From Ricinus communis (lineage: Eukaryota > Streptophyta > Magnoliopsida > Malpighiales > Euphorbiaceae), in the NCBI RefSeq assembly GCF_019578655.1, contig NC_063264.1, positions 23,397,688 through 23,461,687 on the forward strand: 64,000 nt of DNA. The letters run 5' to 3'. Position numbers and translations under genes: made by a program. The notes below the pieces were generated by a model. It was not told where the DNA came from, made no database searches, and saw only the letters and a list, made by a program, of their open reading frames with translations. Of the stretch, positions 60,157 to 64,000 are shown piece after piece; the first letter of the stretch is position 1; the number at the start of each line of letters is the position of its first letter.

Positions 60157-61103
60157 TAGCCAGATTTTTAATTTGCCCCTTAAATTTAGAATCAATAGGC
60201 AATAAGCCCATATTTTAATTTTTTAACCAATTTATGCAGCAACTTGATAAAAGTAGCCAGTTAACCTCAATCAAAATATTTAGTCAATACAAAAAGTTTA
60301 ATTTGATCATTGAACTTCAAATTAAATGTCAAATTTTATAAAAATTAACTTTTAATCAAGTTATAGTGAAATTAATTACTTTTAATTTAATTTACTCTAA
60401 TTATCTAATAAAAATAATTATATAATATTTTTAATTAAAAACTTAAATTAAATATTATTTCCAAATTTATATAAGATTATGCTTTAATTAATTTAGAACA
60501 AAATCTTACATTTTAGTAATATTTAGTCTTAGTTTCTAATAAAAGAAATAATAACCAAGTAATCTTGCAGTCTCAAACTCGATCTAGATCTTGACTTGGA
60601 AAAAATTAAAAATTAATAAAATTATTTAATTTAATATTACTAAAACTTATCTAAAATATTTTTAAAATTATTTATATAATCATCAGGTGAAGATCCAAGA
60701 CACTAACTAAATTATAACTTTATTAAATACTAAAACTAAATATTACTAAAATATAAGATTCTATTATATTCTTATAAAAATATAATTTTATATAAGTTCG
60801 ATAATATTATTTAATTTTAAAATTTTAATCAAAAATATTATCTAATTATTTTTATTAAATAATATGAATAAATTACGTTAAAATTAAGGAATTTTATTTT
60901 AATTCAATTAAAATCTATTTTTATATAATTTGTGATTTAGCATGAAGTTTAAGGACCAAATTGAACTTTTGTATTGAGTAAGTCTTCTAATTGGGTTGAA
61001 TTGACATTTTTGCCAAGTTGTTAGATAAATTAGTCAGAAAATTAAAATCTGAGCCGATTTCCCATTGATTCCAAGTACAATGGGCAAATTGGCATTTTAG
61101 CTA
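60157..61103. mobile_element. 947-bp fold-back element with ~400-bp inverted arms
   Basis: Left arm about 60157-60560 and right arm about 60700-61103 are inverted copies of each other. Matching landmarks (left / right as complement) are TTTGCCCCTTAAATTTAGAATCAATAGG / TTTGCCCATTGTACTTGGAATCAATGGG, CAAGTTGC..AAATTGGTTA, CAAATTAAACTTTTTGTATTGA, ATAAAAATAATTATATAAT and TTTTAGTAATATTTAGT. The spacer (about 60560-60700) is unlike the arms and contains CAAACTCGATCTAGATCTTG. Both ends begin TAGC. No coding region is present. It looks like a non-autonomous long-TIR or fold-back DNA element, but no target duplication was found. Confidence 0.7.
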
Positions 61104-62010
61104 ATTCTCCAGCATGTTTCCTGCATGTGCCATGAGCGTTTGCAGTGGTCACACCACGACCGTTCAGAGTGCTTACCATCTTTCACTTCCTCTTGAAAAC
61201 CCCGAGCTACAAGCGCACAGTTGTTGTTAAGCATAGTACTCTGTCGTGCTTCTTCTCTCTGAACATCTAAGGAGGCCCCCTCACGAATTGTTGGTAGAGG
61301 ATTTTTCCCTAAAATTCGGTCTCTCGTCTCATCTAACTCCTTGTTAAGTCCTTCTAAGAACATGAAGACACGACCATTCTCTTGTCTTTTCACAAACCGG
61401 ACACTGTCATTCATACACTCTCAGCCATCATCATAACACAGATCTAACTCCTGCCACAAAGTCATCAATTCGTTGTAGTAGGAGGATACATCTCAGTCAC
61501 CCTATTTTGCATGCCAAAGTTTGGATTTTAGACAAAAAATTTGCAAGGAATTATCCAGGTCAGAATATATATATATCTTTGGCAGTTTGGCAAGCATCTT
61601 TTGGCCATCAACAGGAATATGAATGGTTTGCTAATTGCTCCATTGAATTCATCAACCACACAATAACCAAAGAATTTTTCTATTTTCAAGTCTTGAGAGT
61701 TGGATCTCCATCTGTAGGTTTTTTCACTTCTCTTGTCAGATATCCAAGCTTCTTCTTGCCTTCCAAGATCAAACGAACAGTTTGTGACCATTCCATGTAA
61801 TATTTTTTCCATTTAGATGATGGATATTCACTTGGAACGAATTAGTGGACCCTTCCAAAGCACTGAACGAGCTCAAATTCGAATTCGCAATGCTTTCCCA
61901 CGATGCTGCTGAGTCCTTGTTGGTGGCACCAATTAAAGCCGTGCTCTACAGATTTTGATTCACTATAGAGAATCCATAAATTAGAACCTAGAGCTCTGAT
62001 ACTATGTAAA
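61104..62010 (-). pseudogene. Copia gag fragment
   Basis: Reading the minus strand from about 61900: MEWSQTVRLILEGKKKLGYL, VIVWLMNSMEQ and TAKDIYIF, then MNDSVRFVKRQENGRVFMFL, KELDETRDRILGKNPLPTIR and the zinc knuckle CDHCKRSWHMQETC (61414-61097). This is a UBN2-type Copia gag, with stops and phase changes in the first half. A degenerate TATCAGAGCTC near 61993-62003 (minus strand) could be the primer-binding site, putting the 5' LTR above 62010. No protease, integrase or reverse transcriptase follows; the fold-back element abuts the break. Confidence 0.8.
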
Positions 62011-64000
62011 AATTGGAGAGAAGAAAAACTCTCGTCTTATATTCTATAATATGAATTATATCAGTTTAAATGGAAAAAAACATAAGACTTGACTCCTAGA
62101 ATTAAGGATTTAAAATAGTAAAATAGTAATAAGAAGATAAAAGTAAACAACTAAATAGGATATTAAATGAAACCAAAAAAGAAAATGATTTAAGGGTGCA
62201 AAGAATTATAGTACTTTTGTATATATAGCAACTATTTGGATTCTTTTGACAATAAAAGAATAGATAGGGATGAAAAATAAAAATGATGTATCATAATTTT
62301 ATTAATAAAACTGATACTAAAAGAATACTAAAAAGATACTAATAAAATATCAAAAAAGTATTATAATATAACCATATTAAAAAAAAATTAAATCTTAGGT
62401 TGTAAAAAAAATTGAACCATATGCAACCCATTTTCTGAACATATGTTAAAAAAAATCCCAAATTTATAATATATTATTTTTATATTTAGACGATCCCTCC
62501 CTCTCTTAAATACTAACAGTAACAACTAACAATCAATATTTCTATAAGAACAAATTAACCATAAATCACCATCAAAGAAACAGGGTAATTGATTTGGTGT
62601 CATGTGCCACTAGTGTCACAGTTATTTGTATCTATAATAATAGGTAAAACAAGTAATAAAAGAAGTTGTTTTTGATATTAATATTATTCAAAAAAAATCC
62701 GCAAACCACTTTTTTCTTTCAATTACTTTTATTTTAGATTTTTGCTGTATTAAGATAGTATATATAAAAATGACAAATATTTTTAAATTTTCAGAGAAAA
62801 CAAAAAAAAAATATTAATTAATTGAAATATATATCCTACATATTTAATTTGTTAAACATAAGAAAATTAAAATTCTATGATATAATTTTTTCACTGACGG
62901 ACTTAAATTTAAAAATAATTCTATATTAAGAGATTTGTAATGAGTTATTAATATCTTATGGAATCAAATCCAACAATACATACCTATAAATTAATATTAA
63001 ATAATGCTAAATAGAATTCTTAATGTTCAATCATAAAAGTTAATTAGATAAAAATAAATAATTTTCAATTATATGAATTAAGTTTGTCTATACTTTTTGT
63101 TAATTTCAATTAACTTTTCTTATTCAATTATTAAAAATAAATGTCATGACCTACTGTAATTCTATCATAATAGGATTTCATCTAGCATTTTTAAAGTGGT
63201 ACCATCTTATTTTTAATGAATATTTTGTATTAAAATTTAATATTTATTTTATTTAATCTTTCTTATACATGTAATGATATAAATACTATAATAAATACAA
63301 TATGTGATTAAATTAATTTTGAAAATATAATATATATGAACTGATAATTGAATTTAGAATTATTTGATGAATATATATAAATTAATTGCTTCATTAATAT
63401 ATTATTTTTATAGGACCCATCAATTACAATTATATGAGTAATATTCATAAAATTGAACAAGTGCATATTTTCTATCTTTAAGCAAATATTTGATTGTATT
63501 AATGAAAATAAAAAAATTAGAAATAAAATACATTAATTTTCTATTTTGATTTAATAAACATGATTAATTTAATGAATAGAAATGAATTATTTTTTAAAAA
63601 GTCTAATTTTTTATTATTATTATTTTAAACTAAATCTAGTTCTTTTAATCAGTTGTTCAAGTTACAAGTTATTTAAAAAAATGAAATTGAATAATTGAGA
63701 TTTAAAATAAGTAATTCAACAATTAAAATTTAATATAACACCGGTATCACATGACACCAAATAATAACTCAAGAAAAAAAATATAATTTATTTTTTAGGA
63801 TCAAACTGAACGGATGTGAATAGGATCTTTTAATCATTTGGGTGTGAGCCAACCAGATAATCATAGTCAGTCCGATGGAGGCGGAGGGAAGAAAAGGGAC
63901 AATCGATCAAACTTGCCATCTCCCATAAAGAGGCATTGACCAATTGCATAATAAAAAGAAATAAAAATTCAATTTGATGGCTTACTTTAACATCCAACTC
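62011..64000. other. AT-rich DNA, possibly starting with the 5' LTR of the Copia fragment
   Basis: Bases 62011 to perhaps 62390 may be the LTR belonging to the gag fragment, starting near TGTAAAAATTGGAGAGAAG, but no second LTR copy is in the window. The rest is AT-rich without a gene. The last 150 bases are less AT-rich and could be the flank of a gene beyond the window. Confidence 0.4.

Noticed and set aside
1..64000. CRISPR arrays or bacterial-type systems
   Set aside because: The regular repeats seen are viral units, minisatellites or TA tracts, and all recognisable genes are plant or plant-element genes.

Overview
This window looks like nuclear DNA of a eudicot, most likely a Euphorbiaceae such as castor bean (Ricinus communis). 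The signs are long AT-rich intergenic DNA with many (TA)n tracts, intron-containing plant genes, several families of decayed plant retroelements, and a ribosome-inactivating protein (RIP) gene of the kind expanded in castor. The species is inferred; plant nuclear origin is well supported.

Host genes. The C-terminal exons of the calpain DEK1 (+) open the window, with a probable 3' UTR intron. A RIP A-chain-type gene (-, 11.2-12.1 kb) has an early in-frame stop. An OVATE-family protein gene (+, 20.1-20.6 kb), a four-exon DUF1639 gene (-, 32.1-33.6 kb; exon chain worked out from splice sites and frame), a tiny GPI-anchored AG-peptide gene (+, 47.2 kb) and an intronless dyskerin/CBF5 gene with a telo-box at its 5' end (-, 55.6-57.4 kb) are the other genes that look alive or nearly so, apart from the RIP. 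A PPR gene (30 kb) and an NBS-type resistance gene (54 kb) survive only as broken fragments. These genes are unrelated in function and do not form a cluster.

Repeats. From 2.18 to 8.71 kb lies a scrambled endogenous pararetrovirus (Caulimoviridae-like). Its parts are out of viral order and an 85-bp stretch occurs at both ends of the first two blocks. Its coat-protein region is expanded into a 534-bp-period array, and three of the four units carry a right arm that is the inverted copy of the left arm. It ends in a viral-type promoter and leader that abuts a nuclear copy of the plastid 23S rRNA 3' end (8.71-9.21 kb). Other elements are a decayed Copia (15.7-18.1 kb), an L1-type LINE (22.5-26.2 kb), a LINE ORF1 fragment split by a Gypsy-like LTR (28.5-29.8 kb), a structurally complete but coding-dead Copia with 205-bp LTRs and a 5-bp target duplication (39.0-43.5 kb), two inverted copies of a 1.2-kb LTR-like repeat (37.0-38.2 and 58.9-60.15 kb), a 947-bp fold-back element (60.16-61.10 kb) and a Copia gag fragment (61.1-62.0 kb).

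The most unusual objects are the fold-back array inside the viral remnant, the virus/plastid-DNA mosaic, and the long fold-back element at 60-61 kb. No bacterial-type systems, CRISPR arrays or tRNA genes were seen.
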